Assembly (NCBI GenBank): GCA_050954885.1
Contig: JBPBPI010000101.1
Location: 1-55,216, forward strand
Source: JBPBPI01 sp050954885
Lineage (GTDB): Bacteria; Pseudomonadota; Alphaproteobacteria; Caedimonadales; Caedimonadaceae
Direction of reading: 5' to 3'
DNA length: 55,216 nt
A program made the position numbers and the translations under genes. Position 1 is the stretch's first letter, and each line of letters begins with the position of its first letter. Below the pieces are notes generated by a model. It did no database searches. It was not told the origin of the DNA and saw only the letters and a program-made list of their open reading frames with translations. This document shows, one piece after another, positions 25,432-34,860 of the stretch.

Positions 25432-25763
25432 ATTCTTATGAAAAAGGCAAAAGAGCTGAAAAACTTGCCATTGTCATCTTATGGATTAAGGGTTATAAAA
25501 TAAAGGCGTGTCGGTATAAAACGCCGGTGGGAGAAATTGATCTCATTGCGCAACGCAGGTCTTGCTTTGTCTTTGTTGAAGTTAAACGTCGTGGATCCCA
25601 AGATCAAGCATTGGCATCAATATCACAGCGTCAACAACAAAGAATTCGTCGAGCGGCAGAATTTTATTTTGTAAAACACCCAAAGTTAAAAATAACCGAA
25701 ATTCGATTTGATGTGATTGCCTTTTGGTCTTGGAAATGGTGTCATTTAAAAAATGTTTGGTAG
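25428..25763 (+). CDS. YraN/UPF0102 family endonuclease-like protein
   Basis: The 111-residue protein has the UPF0102 core: GKRAEKLAIVILWIKGYKI, then GEIDLIAQR and FVEVKRR, a PD-(D/E)xK nuclease arrangement (Glu-Asp/ExK). Biological role is not settled; the family is related to Holliday-junction resolvases. Length is within the family range. ATGA overlap with rsmI indicates coupled translation. Confidence 0.9.
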   Translation: MNSYEKGKRAEKLAIVILWIKGYKIKACRYKTPVGEIDLIAQRRSCFVFVEVKRRGSQDQALASISQRQQQRIRRAAEFYFVKHPKLKITEIRFDVIAFWSWKWCHLKNVW

Positions 25764-25775
25764 AAGGTTTTTCCA

Positions 25776-26573
25776 ATGCAAGTTAAAAAATTAAAAGTTC
25801 AATTCTTTTTTATGTCTACGGCTTTGGGATATTTAATGTTATCCACGGGATGTGCGCCAGTCGCTTATCTAGATGCAGCCACAGATCTGACCACGTGTGC
25901 CGGTGAAGAACGAAGTTTCAAAACTGTTTGGAAAGATTCTGAAATCAAAGTCAGAATTGAATCTCAGTGGGCTAAATATAAACCGGATTTGGTAAATCAA
26001 GTGAACATCGTTGTCTATCAAGGTCAAGTGTTGCTTACAGGTGTGGTCGATAAATCTCAAACACAAATTGAAGCTGTGCGTTTGGTTTGGAAGGTCCCTA
26101 ATATTAAACAAGTGATCGATGAAACCATTGTCGGCCAAGAGGGCAACTTTACGGATGTTGCACAAGATGCCTGGATCAGCACCCAACTCAATTCAACAAT
26201 TGCAGCAGATGACAAAATTCGATCGTCAAATTATAAAGTTCAAACTGTGGGCGGTGTGATTTATTTAATGGGAATTGCGCAGAATAAACAAGAGCTTGAT
26301 AAGGTCATAAAATATGCGCGTCATATCGAGGGTGTCAAAAAGGTCAAGAGTCATGTGGTGATCAAGGGACAGATAAATTCAACCCATCAAACAGCTGGTT
26401 TTAAGCAATCACACCCTCAAACAAATCGGTCAAACTCATCCCCGCGATCAGCCACAGATTCATCTGCCAATGACGGTATTGTTGAAATAGATACTGAAAC
26501 ACCCATTATTCAAGAAAATACTGTTAAAGTTCAATCATTAGAGGCACCCAATACCGGATCTTCCTTTCAATAA
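25776..26573 (+). CDS. BON-domain lipoprotein
   Basis: The 265-residue precursor has a signal peptide with lipobox LSTGC (Cys26). Two BON domains follow (about 52-118 and 126-195), each with the pattern of a Val/Gly-rich strand such as VLLTGVVDKSQTQIEAVRL and VIYLMGIAQNKQELDKVI. A Ser/Thr/Pro/Asn-rich tail of about 65 residues ends the protein. BON proteins are thought to bind phospholipid and keep the outer membrane intact (DolP-like). Position between yraN and gshB matches many alphaproteobacteria. Confidence 0.9.
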   Translation: MQVKKLKVQFFFMSTALGYLMLSTGCAPVAYLDAATDLTTCAGEERSFKTVWKDSEIKVRIESQWAKYKPDLVNQVNIVVYQGQVLLTGVVDKSQTQIEAVRLVWKVPNIKQVIDETIVGQEGNFTDVAQDAWISTQLNSTIAADDKIRSSNYKVQTVGGVIYLMGIAQNKQELDKVIKYARHIEGVKKVKSHVVIKGQINSTHQTAGFKQSHPQTNRSNSSPRSATDSSANDGIVEIDTETPIIQENTVKVQSLEAPNTGSSFQ

Positions 26574-26594
26574 TATCCTTTTGGAGCGTAAAAC

Positions 26595-27539
26595 ATGAGT
26601 TTAAATGTTGTCTTTCAAATGGACGCACTTGAGGGATTAAAGACCAAAACTGATTCTTCTTTGGCATTGATTGAAGAGGGACTCAGGCGTGGACATCACA
26701 TTTATTATTATGTTCCTGCAACACTGACTTGGCAAGAAGGACAATTGACATCTTATATGACATCTTTGGGTAAAGAAGATCATAAAATATCTGCAGTTGG
26801 TCAAGGTCAATGGATGGATCTTAAACAATTCGATATGCTTTTTATCCGTCAAGATCCTCCTTTTAATATGGATTATCTGACCTCAACGTATTTGTTGGAT
26901 CATCTTAGCTCTAAAGTTTTGATGATCAATGATCCTCAAGGCATTCGTCAAAGTCCTGAAAAACTTTTGATCACTCATTTTGCTGATTTAATGCCGCCCA
27001 CTTTGATCACCCGCCATCTTGATATGATTGAAGATTTCAAAAGACAACATCAAGATATTGTGATCAAACCTTTGTATGAATTTGGTGGCGAGAGCGTCAT
27101 TCGTTTAATTCCTGAAGATCAAAATCTTCGACCTGTTTTAGATCTATTTGAAAAGGCCTATCCTGATCAACCTTGGATGATACAAAAATTTCTACCTCAG
27201 ATTTATGAAGGAGATCGCCGACTTTTTTTACTTGAGGGCAAACTTATTGGCGGGTTCAGTCGCATTCCGATGCAAGATAGTATTCGCAGCAACAACGCTC
27301 GTGGTGGCAAAGCAGAAGCGGTAACACTGTCCGCTCGCGATCATGAGATTGCGGAACGTCTTGAACCCACCTTAAAAAAACTAGGTTTGATCTTTGTGGG
27401 TATTGATTTAATTGGGGATTATTTGACAGAGATCAATGTGACATCCCCCACAGGCCTGCGTGTTTTAGAACAACTTTCAAATATTAAAATTGTGTCAAAA
27501 ATATGGGACAAATTGGAAATAAAGTGTAAGATCACTTGA
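26595..27539 (+). CDS. gshB: Glutathione synthetase
   Basis: GshB joins gamma-glutamylcysteine and glycine with ATP. The 314-residue protein shows the ATP-grasp set: IRQDPPFNMDYL near 86, VIKPLYEFGGESV near 156, IYEGDRRLFLLEGKLIGGFSRIP near 205 and LTEINVTSPTG near 283. It lies 21 bases after the BON gene and has GGAG at 26582-26585. The gshA partner is not in this window. Confidence 0.96.
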   Translation: MSLNVVFQMDALEGLKTKTDSSLALIEEGLRRGHHIYYYVPATLTWQEGQLTSYMTSLGKEDHKISAVGQGQWMDLKQFDMLFIRQDPPFNMDYLTSTYLLDHLSSKVLMINDPQGIRQSPEKLLITHFADLMPPTLITRHLDMIEDFKRQHQDIVIKPLYEFGGESVIRLIPEDQNLRPVLDLFEKAYPDQPWMIQKFLPQIYEGDRRLFLLEGKLIGGFSRIPMQDSIRSNNARGGKAEAVTLSARDHEIAERLEPTLKKLGLIFVGIDLIGDYLTEINVTSPTGLRVLEQLSNIKIVSKIWDKLEIKCKIT

Positions 27540-27572
27540 TTTTACAGTTGTTTAAAGAAAGATTTTCAATTT

Positions 27573-29084
27573 ATGGTGGCGCGCATCAACACGGTGGCTT
27601 TTGTGGGCATCGATCCTTTACCTGTGGATGTTCAAGTTCAAATGACCACAGGACTTCCTGCTTTTCAAATCGTTGGTTTGCCAGACAAAGCTGTGGCTGA
27701 ATCTCGAGAACGTGTCCGTGCAGCCCTTTATGCCATGGGTCTGGCCTTGCCGCCAAAAAGAATTACTGTTAATTTATCGCCGGCTGATTTGGCCAAAGAA
27801 GGCAGTCATTATGATTTGCCGATTGCTTTGGGAATTTTGGTATGCCTGGATGTTTTGCCACGTGAAGATCTCTCCCATTTTATTGCGCTTGGTGAACTGG
27901 CCCTAGATGGCTCGCTCTCCAATGCCTCTGGTGTATTATCAGCTGCCCTACAAGCATCCGCCCGAGGACTTGGTTTAATTTGTCCTGAAAGTGGTGGACC
28001 TGAAGCCGCCTGGGCACAAAATATTGAAATTTTGGCGCCACGCTCTTTGCTGGCGATTGTCAATCATTTTAAAGGAACGCAACTTTTAACAGCACCAACG
28101 CCTTTACTGAGCGAAAGTCATCAACAAGGTTTAGATCTTAAAGACATTAAAGGTCAAGAAATGGCCAAGCGTGCTTTAGAAATTGCTGCAGCCGGTGGTC
28201 ATAATCTTTTGCTTATGGGACCCCCTGGTGCTGGAAAATCCATGTTGGCTGCCCGTCTGCCCAGTATATTGCCGCCTCTTACACCCGAAGAAGCCTTGGA
28301 AGTGACGATGATTCACAGTGTGGCTGGACGTTTGTCGCAAGGAAAATTATTGCGGGATCGACCTTTTCGGGATCCTCATCATTCAGCTTCTTTACCCGCT
28401 TTGGTAGGTGGCGGTCATCGGGCGCAACCAGGTGAGATTACTTTGGCCCATCGTGGTGTGTTGTTTCTGGATGAATTGCCAGAGTTTCACCGCGGTGCCT
28501 TGGAGTCTTTGCGTCAGCCTCTCGAGACAGGCCAGGTTACCGTGGCGCGCGCCAATGCCCATGTGACGTATCCCGCGCGTTTTCAATTAATTGCTGCGAT
28601 GAATCCGTGTCGTTGTGGTTATTTGGATGATGCTGAACGGGCCTGTTCGCGTGTGCCAAAATGTGCCTTGGATTATCAAGCCAAAATATCAGGACCTTTA
28701 CTGGACCGGATTGATTTTCAAGTCTTTGTCTCGGCGGTATCTGCCCAAGATCTATCGTTGCCAACCGCCAAAGAAGGCAGCCTTGAAGTCGGAAAACGTG
28801 TCATGCAGGCGCGATTGCGTCAAGCCGAACGGTATAAAGCACATCCTGAAATTCGATTGAACGGTGAGGTCAGCGGTCAATTGTTAGAAGAAATTGCGCC
28901 ATTGGACAAAGAAGGTCAAAATTTGCTTACTCAAGCGGCTGATAAAATGAAACTTTCAGCACGTGGGTATCATCGTATTATCCGTGTGGCACGGACGCTG
29001 GCAGATTTAGAGGAAAATAATGATATTAAATCTTGGCACATTGCCGAAGCTTTATCCTATCGCGATCATGCAAGACAAAGATAG
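27573..29084 (+). CDS. comM: YifB/ComM family Mg-chelatase-like AAA+ ATPase
   Basis: ComM is a hexameric branch-migration helicase used to integrate incoming DNA in natural transformation. The 503-residue protein has the N-terminal Lon-protease-like ChlI fold (VEVQMTTGLPAFQIVGLPD-like region, EGSHYDLPIALG), Walker A GPPGAGKSM near 216, Walker B VLFLDELPEF near 297, the Cys cluster NPCRCGYLDD and a C-terminal ARGYHRIIRVARTLADLE domain. It appears complete. Whether this organism takes up DNA cannot be judged from the window. Confidence 0.95.
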   Translation: MVARINTVAFVGIDPLPVDVQVQMTTGLPAFQIVGLPDKAVAESRERVRAALYAMGLALPPKRITVNLSPADLAKEGSHYDLPIALGILVCLDVLPREDLSHFIALGELALDGSLSNASGVLSAALQASARGLGLICPESGGPEAAWAQNIEILAPRSLLAIVNHFKGTQLLTAPTPLLSESHQQGLDLKDIKGQEMAKRALEIAAAGGHNLLLMGPPGAGKSMLAARLPSILPPLTPEEALEVTMIHSVAGRLSQGKLLRDRPFRDPHHSASLPALVGGGHRAQPGEITLAHRGVLFLDELPEFHRGALESLRQPLETGQVTVARANAHVTYPARFQLIAAMNPCRCGYLDDAERACSRVPKCALDYQAKISGPLLDRIDFQVFVSAVSAQDLSLPTAKEGSLEVGKRVMQARLRQAERYKAHPEIRLNGEVSGQLLEEIAPLDKEGQNLLTQAADKMKLSARGYHRIIRVARTLADLEENNDIKSWHIAEALSYRDHARQR

Positions 29085-29135
29085 TTCAATTTTTATAACT
29101 AAAATCATTTATTAAGGTATTCAAACAAAAAATGC

Positions 29136-29162
29136 GGACGCTCTACATAATATAGAACGTCC
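29136..29162. terminator. Bidirectional terminator between convergent genes
   Basis: A hairpin with arms GGACG(C)TCTA and TAGA(A)CGTCC around a 7-base loop is flanked by an A-run on the left and ATTATTTT on the right. It lies between comM (plus) and the kinase-like gene (minus) and can serve both. Confidence 0.65.
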
Positions 29163-29190
29163 ATTATTTTGGATATTAAAATCTTTACTT

Positions 29191-30093
29191 TTAAGTAAGA
29201 TCTATAGATTCTAATTTTACATTAATTAAGTTTTCAAATTCATTTCCTTGAAATACTTTTTGGAATACTGAATTATTGTAAGTTGAAAACCATCCACCGT
29301 TCAAAAATCTATTGACATTGGAGCCATAGTCTTTTTTGAAAGCTTCATATTGTGATCTAATGGATAGAAGCTGTTCTTTCGATGCAGTTTCAATATATCC
29401 TTCAAAAACACCTTTTGCAAAAGCTTGTTCAGTTTTGGAAGGGCTTTTACCAAAATAATTTCCAAACCAACCTTTATTCGCACCATAAGTACCGCTTTTG
29501 TACATATGAGATGTTGTCTTTGCAATTAAATCGACAAGATCTCTAAATCCATTAGCATCTCTTGTATGACCATCAACAAAGTTGTTCCCAAGACTTTCAA
29601 TATCAATCACATATGCTGTACCTGCTTTATCAAAACGAATGTTATTGAGATGAAAATCTCCATGACTTACAGAACCTGTTTTGGCATGAAGAGCAGCCAA
29701 AATACCACCAAGTTGTCCACCTTTTTGTTGAGCAGCATTGGTAAAATCGGGTTGTGATAAAACAGTTTTCAAACTATCATAAGCAGAAGAATCACCAGCT
29801 AGAGGTGAAATTGTCGTGGTTACATTTCGAGCGCCATCATAAAGCGATGATGGAACAACAAGTTTCGCATTTTCACTCAAGTCTATTAATTGTGGAACAT
29901 TTCTCAAATTAAATTTTTGTCTAATTTTTTTAAGATTTTCATGTTCCAAAGTACTTTGTGAAGTTTTTATGAAATTACCTTTTGCTATGGCTGTGGCCAA
30001 TGCGTTACTTGATGCCTGAGTTTCTTTTTCTTGTTTGCTTGCCATGATGGGGCCAAGTGCTGCATAAGTTTCAGGACTGATAGATTGAGTCAA
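29191..30093 (-). CDS. C-terminal part: aminoglycoside-phosphotransferase/kinase-like domain
   Basis: The 300-residue frame contains HGDFHLNNIRF (about 144-154), the Brenner catalytic motif of APH/choline-kinase-like enzymes with Asp and the metal-binding Asn, followed by AYVIDIESLGNNF where the Asp of the DFG-like site lies. The only in-frame initiator is TTG 30093 without a ribosome-binding site, and the frame is open 38 codons further upstream with protein-like sequence. This fits a cut-off domain of the preceding gene rather than an independent protein. Substrate unknown. Confidence 0.6.
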   Translation of the reverse strand: MTQSISPETYAALGPIMASKQEKETQASSNALATAIAKGNFIKTSQSTLEHENLKKIRQKFNLRNVPQLIDLSENAKLVVPSSLYDGARNVTTTISPLAGDSSAYDSLKTVLSQPDFTNAAQQKGGQLGGILAALHAKTGSVSHGDFHLNNIRFDKAGTAYVIDIESLGNNFVDGHTRDANGFRDLVDLIAKTTSHMYKSGTYGANKGWFGNYFGKSPSKTEQAFAKGVFEGYIETASKEQLLSIRSQYEAFKKDYGSNVNRFLNGGWFSTYNNSVFQKVFQGNEFENLINVKLESIDLT

Positions 30094-30233
30094 ATCTTGA
30101 TTTCCAAGAATTTTTTCAATCTGTTCTTCAGCATTGATAGATTTTTTAAATAATTGGCCTTCTCGTGCCAGTTTATTATTATATCTTTTTGATGTATAGC
30201 TGAATAAGGTTATGTTTTGTCATTAGAGGAATA

Positions 30234-31427
30234 TTAAAATATTGGTTTGCCTAACGAAAAGAGAATTGTGTATGTCAAAACATAATCACATTCAACTATA
30301 ACGCCTAAATCCCATGCTGTATCATCGAGAATACCATTCGTTGGTGCTGCTGTTTCTAGGCGCACTTGATTACCAAGTGCTTCAAAATGGACATGTTTAT
30401 GAGTAAGGCCAGTTGTTTCTATCTTTCTTTGACGTGCGGTATTGAAAGAAAAAACATTGTCTTTGCCCACTGTCTCATTAAATTCAGATGCAAATTGACC
30501 TGAAAGATAGCGCATTGCCTGGCTTGTAAAGACTTGAGCATTATCTTTTTTTAATGCACCACCTTTTATGGCGTGATAAGCAACTTCTTGAGCGACAGCT
30601 CCTGCAAATCCAGAACCAGAAAAGATTATTTTCTCATCTTGACCAAATTCAGCATTAAGCTTATCTGCATAAAATTTTCCAATCAACTCAACAATAGGAA
30701 GTCTTGTAGAAGAATATTTTTTACCTGCAATTGCGCCAAATATACGATCTAGACGGCTAAGTTGATTTATAGCTGATCCTCTTGAAGAAAACTCTTGAAC
30801 CCCAAAATCTTCTGCGTCTCCTTGATTTGAAAAAGCAAATCTTAAAAACTTATCATGTTGCTTTTGATCAGATAATCCTTGAATTGGAACAAGACGTTCA
30901 AGTCCAATGTTGGAGCTATAGTATTCAATGTTTTCGCCAAGATTTTTATCAACAAAAGCTGGATTTTCAAAAAATACATTTGTTATGCCATTAATTTTTC
31001 TAATATGCGCAATCGGCATATATTGTTTTAATGCTGTATCAATATTAACGTCATCTTTAAAGTGTTTGCCACCAAATCCAAGTATATTTAAAAAACTTTT
31101 TTTGGCGTCATTTTCTGATCCATTGGTTACAAATGAAGGTGTTGTCTTACTAAAATAAGCAGGATTTAATAATTCATCAAAAGTAAATTTAAATGTTTTT
31201 TCTTCATCATTTGCCTGATCAAAAAGGGCAGCAAATTTATTAATGGATTTATCAGAAACAGCATTAATTGTATTAACTTTAGAAGCTACGTTTTTAATAC
31301 TGATTTTGTCATTTTCAGATAATTCATCAACAAATCCATAACTACTAGCAAAGGCTGTGGAAGTCATTAAAGCGAAAATTAAATAAAATTTTGCCTTTTT
31401 TCTAAAATGAATTTTATTATTTATCAT
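30234..31427 (-). CDS. N-terminal part: secreted lipase-3-like protein
   Basis: Start ATG 31427 is preferred over ATG 31481 because AAGGA lies 8 bases before it and a signal peptide follows directly (basic HFRKKAK, hydrophobic stretch, cleavage near AFA). The frame gives 397 residues. A segment FSGSGFAGAVAQEVAYHA (about 269-286) aligns with the lipase class 3 nucleophile elbow (GHSLGGALAQ), but the catalytic Ser position reads Gly, with a Ser one place earlier. So the fold is likely and lipase activity doubtful. The frame ends at TAA 30234-30236, probably at a frameshift. Confidence 0.6.
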   Translation of the reverse strand: MINNKIHFRKKAKFYLIFALMTSTAFASSYGFVDELSENDKISIKNVASKVNTINAVSDKSINKFAALFDQANDEEKTFKFTFDELLNPAYFSKTTPSFVTNGSENDAKKSFLNILGFGGKHFKDDVNIDTALKQYMPIAHIRKINGITNVFFENPAFVDKNLGENIEYYSSNIGLERLVPIQGLSDQKQHDKFLRFAFSNQGDAEDFGVQEFSSRGSAINQLSRLDRIFGAIAGKKYSSTRLPIVELIGKFYADKLNAEFGQDEKIIFSGSGFAGAVAQEVAYHAIKGGALKKDNAQVFTSQAMRYLSGQFASEFNETVGKDNVFSFNTARQRKIETTGLTHKHVHFEALGNQVRLETAAPTNGILDDTAWDLGVIVECDYVLTYTILFSLGKPIF

Positions 31428-31668
31428 AAAAAATTTCCTTAACTTATAAAAGAAATAAATAATTTTATTCCCTATTGTCATAAATACATAATGTTCTTTG
31501 ATAGAAATTACAATAGTTAAAGTATAAAAAAATTTTATACTTTAATAATCACAATTATTTATTGATTTTAAATATTTTAATACAGTTAATAATATTAATG
31601 AATTTTATTATGTTATTTTTATAATTGAAGAAATAAATATATGTTGTACTGGCAATTCAATATTGGAT

Positions 31669-33546
31669 TTAACGGCGACCAAAGATACGTTCAATGTCTT
31701 CTTTTTTCAGCTCTACATAGGTGGGACGGCCATGATTACATTGGCCTGAATAAGGCGTGGATTCCATCTGACGTAACATGGCATTCATTTCGTCGATGGA
31801 TAATTTTCGACCAGCCCGGATGCTGTTGTGACAGGCAATGCGGGAACAAACTTGCTCTAGGCGGCCTTTCAAGTCAATACTTTCGCCAATATCATAAATT
31901 TCATCCAAAAGATCTTGAATGAGAAGAGCAACCGACGGATTACCCAGCAAAGCAGGCGTTGCACGAACCAAAATGGCCTGGGTTGAAAAAGCTTCAATTT
32001 CAAAACCTAAATTTGAAAATTCTTGCTGAAATTTCATAATCAACAAGGTGTCTTCTTCAGATAGAGGAACCACTTCAGGCACCAACAAGCCTTGACTTTG
32101 TGCGCCTTGGCTTAGGGCTTCTGCCTTTAATTTTTCATAAATTAAACGTTCGTGAGCTGCATGTTGATCGACCACAATAATTTTTTCTTGAGATTCGGCG
32201 ATGATATAGGTGTCGTAAACTTGCGCCCGTGCATGTCCCAAAAAACCGATATCATTATTTTCAAAATCTTGAGGATCAATATCTGATATTGCTTTTTCAC
32301 TAGAAAAAGGCTCGATGTCTTGAGAGATATTAAAAGGTTGAACTCGAGAGAAAGGATCATTTTCTTTCACAGCCAATAAAGGAGAAACAGGTGACGGCGC
32401 ATTGTAAGCATAGCTATAATCAGGATGCGGACGAGATGCAGGCTTCATAAAAGGAAAACTTAGGGAACTTGATGAAATGTCAGTAGAAACTGAAGGCTTA
32501 AGACTTTGTAAAGTTGATTGAGCCACGGTGGTGGATCCTCGATGACCCGCTTGCGTCAGTCCATGTTTTAACGAACTGATCAGAAGATTTCGGATCAGAT
32601 GAGGGTCTCGAAACCGGACTTCTGTTTTGGCAGGATGAACATTAATATCAACATCTTCAGGGGGCATATCCACAAAAAGGGCCACTTGGGGATAACGGTC
32701 GCGGGCCAGAAAGTCTTGATAAGCCACCCGCAAGGCAGCCGAGAGGACTTTATCTTTAACAGGACGGCCGTTGACAAATAAATACTGATGCTGGGCATTG
32801 GCGCGACTGAAGGTGGGAATGCCAGCATAGCCGTGAATGTTAATTAGATCGCGTTTTGCGTGAATTTCAACCACATTATCCGCAAAATCTTTGCCAACGA
32901 TGCTGGCAATACGATGGACCAGGGTATTGTTTTCAGACAAACCTGACAAAGCATTGAGAGAAAAAATAACCCGTTTGTCGTCTTTCAAACTAAATGAAAT
33001 ATCAGGATGTGCCATGGCCAAGCGATGCATAATTTCAACCACATAAGACATTTCTGTCCCAGAAGTTTTTAAAAATTTCAGGCGCGCGGGCGTTGCATAA
33101 AATAAATCCCGAATTTCAATACGGGTGCCTACAGGGCTTGATGCGGGTTGAACATCATATTTTTGCCCGCCTTCAATGAAGATTTGCCAAGCCGATTCAG
33201 CATCTTGCTGACGCGACGTCAGCGTCATGCGACTGACGGACCCGATAGACGGCAACGCTTCTCCTCGAAAGCCAAGAGTTTGGATGTTGGATAAGTTCTC
33301 GTCAGGCAATTTTGAGGTGGCATGACGTTCAACCGCCAATGTTAAATCTTCAGGACTCATGCCGATGCCATTATCTTCAATCAAAATTAGGTTTCGGCCC
33401 CCCTCACGAACGGTTACATCAATTTTGGTGGCTCCGGCATCGATGGCATTTTCAACCAATTCTTTTACAGCCGATGCGGGACGTTCCACCACTTCACCGG
33501 CGGCAATTTGATTGATAAGGGTGGTGGGAAGAACTCTAATTTTCAA
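31669..33546 (-). CDS. mutL: DNA mismatch repair protein MutL
   Basis: The 625-residue protein has the GHKL ATPase motifs ELVENAIDAGA, LIEDNGIGM and HATSKL with LGFRGEAL in the first 110 residues, a Pro/Ser-rich linker (about 340-430) and a C-terminal domain with the endonuclease motif DQHAAHERLIYE near 459 and CNHGRPT near 608. MutL links MutS mismatch recognition to strand removal; the endonuclease motif suggests a MutH-independent system. It is the last gene of the ileS operon, 3 bases after pgi. Confidence 0.96.
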   Translation of the reverse strand: MKIRVLPTTLINQIAAGEVVERPASAVKELVENAIDAGATKIDVTVREGGRNLILIEDNGIGMSPEDLTLAVERHATSKLPDENLSNIQTLGFRGEALPSIGSVSRMTLTSRQQDAESAWQIFIEGGQKYDVQPASSPVGTRIEIRDLFYATPARLKFLKTSGTEMSYVVEIMHRLAMAHPDISFSLKDDKRVIFSLNALSGLSENNTLVHRIASIVGKDFADNVVEIHAKRDLINIHGYAGIPTFSRANAQHQYLFVNGRPVKDKVLSAALRVAYQDFLARDRYPQVALFVDMPPEDVDINVHPAKTEVRFRDPHLIRNLLISSLKHGLTQAGHRGSTTVAQSTLQSLKPSVSTDISSSSLSFPFMKPASRPHPDYSYAYNAPSPVSPLLAVKENDPFSRVQPFNISQDIEPFSSEKAISDIDPQDFENNDIGFLGHARAQVYDTYIIAESQEKIIVVDQHAAHERLIYEKLKAEALSQGAQSQGLLVPEVVPLSEEDTLLIMKFQQEFSNLGFEIEAFSTQAILVRATPALLGNPSVALLIQDLLDEIYDIGESIDLKGRLEQVCSRIACHNSIRAGRKLSIDEMNAMLRQMESTPYSGQCNHGRPTYVELKKEDIERIFGRR

Positions 33547-33549
33547 CGA

Positions 33550-34860
33550 TTACATGTCCTTTAAAAATTTTTTGGTGAGGATTTTGCCCTCTTCAACGGC
33601 GGGCTGATTAAAGGCATTAACCTGCATTAATTTGGCGGTCAGCATGGTCTCAAGCATATAATGCATCAGAAGTCCCCCCAACTCCTCTTCTTCTAGTTTT
33701 GACAAGGTGATGAGTCGTATAGGGCATCCTCGATTTTGTAAAGTTTCAAAGCTGGCCCGTTGTTCGGCCATCATCAAATCACCTATGGTTTTTTGATGTA
33801 AATAACTTAAACCAAAATCAGTATCACTGCCTGTTGGTATATTAATTTTGGTTCCCTGATGGGTCACATCTAAAACGATAAGGGTAAAAAATTTGTCATG
33901 AGGACCATCTAGATAAAGTTGCAATTGACTGTGTTGATCTACAGTTCCCAATGCATTTAAAGGTGTTGAGCCTTTGCCGTCTTTGCCTAAACTTTCGGCC
34001 CACAATTGACGAAACCAAAAGGTAAAATAATTCAGCCTGTCGATATACGGCATTAACACACTTTGTGAAATACCTTTTGAAAGTCCCAAAGCGGTCAAAG
34101 CTGCACCTTCAATGGCAGAAGTCGGTGCATTGATGATTTGTTGCGCTCCTTGACGAATACGGCGAATATCGATGCCCATGAGGGCTGCTGGCAAAAGACC
34201 CGCATTGGTGAGGACTGAAAATCTTCCCCCCACATCTTGGTGATGATCGAGACAATCCAGTTGATAATGGGTTGCAAAATCTTTTAAAGGCGACGATTTA
34301 GGTTCGGTTAAAACCACAAAATGATGAGACCATTTTGATGTTTCATAATGCGACAACAGCGTCATAAATTGGCAAAGTGTTTCAGCAGTTGTACCGGATT
34401 TTGATACCACTAAAAAGCCTGTTTCATCAAAACTGACACAAGATTTTAATTGATCAAAAGTATGAGGATCAATGTTATCCATAAAGATGACACGATGATC
34501 TGATGTAAGGCCCGCAAGGGCGGCATTTTGTTTTAAAGCACACAGGGTTTGCGCCCCTAAACTTGAGCCACCGGTGCCAAGGACAATCCACGTTTTAAAA
34601 CGTTGCCGGTACCTTTGAGCAGTGATTAAAAGGGCTTCTAAATCTTCCTCTTGCGCCGCCATATCCAACATTGGCAATTTGCCTTGATGTTGCTCGGCTT
34701 GAATATCTTGAAATGCTTTTTCTGCTTGAGTCAAAAAATTTTTATAGGCGGGATCGTCTTGCCAACTTTTGGGATTTTGGTGTTGAAAAATAGATGAAGG
34801 GAAGGGCGATACCATAAGTTCAAAATCCTTTAAATTATTTCGTTGAAGTTGGTTACCCAA
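33550..34860 (-). CDS. pgi: Glucose-6-phosphate isomerase
   Basis: Pgi interconverts glucose-6-phosphate and fructose-6-phosphate. The 436-residue protein has two SIS-type sugar-phosphate folds with GTGGSSLGAQTL near 98, VVSKSGTTAETLCQF near 150, DVGGRFSVLTNAGLLPA near 203 and the active-site QLWAESLGKDGKGSTP. It is about 100 residues shorter than the E. coli enzyme, as in compact alphaproteobacterial and Gram-positive forms. It overlaps the M16 gene by 8 bases. Confidence 0.93.
   Translation of the reverse strand: MGNQLQRNNLKDFELMVSPFPSSIFQHQNPKSWQDDPAYKNFLTQAEKAFQDIQAEQHQGKLPMLDMAAQEEDLEALLITAQRYRQRFKTWIVLGTGGSSLGAQTLCALKQNAALAGLTSDHRVIFMDNIDPHTFDQLKSCVSFDETGFLVVSKSGTTAETLCQFMTLLSHYETSKWSHHFVVLTEPKSSPLKDFATHYQLDCLDHHQDVGGRFSVLTNAGLLPAALMGIDIRRIRQGAQQIINAPTSAIEGAALTALGLSKGISQSVLMPYIDRLNYFTFWFRQLWAESLGKDGKGSTPLNALGTVDQHSQLQLYLDGPHDKFFTLIVLDVTHQGTKINIPTGSDTDFGLSYLHQKTIGDLMMAEQRASFETLQNRGCPIRLITLSKLEEEELGGLLMHYMLETMLTAKLMQVNAFNQPAVEEGKILTKKFLKDM

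Larger units (their letters stand above)
29191..31427 (-). pseudogene. Frameshifted gene for a secreted lipase-like/kinase-like two-domain protein
   Basis: Two adjacent minus-strand frames (30234-31427 and 29191-30093) join into one 744-residue protein if one base is removed from the T4 run at 30236-30239 (minus strand) and one from the A5 run at 30186-30190. The join reads LGKPIF, then NIPLMTKHNLIQLYIK, then RYNNKLAREGQLFKKS and so into the second frame; all three frames are open and protein-like exactly where needed. The second frame otherwise has no ATG and no Shine-Dalgarno. Domain order: signal peptide, alpha/beta lipase-3-like domain, linker, kinase-like fold with HGDFHLNN. The damage could be real decay, programmed or slippage-based shifting, or sequence error. 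The intact protein looks like a host-directed effector, which is inference. Confidence 0.6.

Noticed and set aside
30181..30223. ATG at 30223 as an independent start for the kinase-like gene
   Set aside because: It is in a different frame from the 300-residue ORF, has no ribosome-binding site, and stops after 14 codons; it better fits as the bridge of a frameshifted gene.
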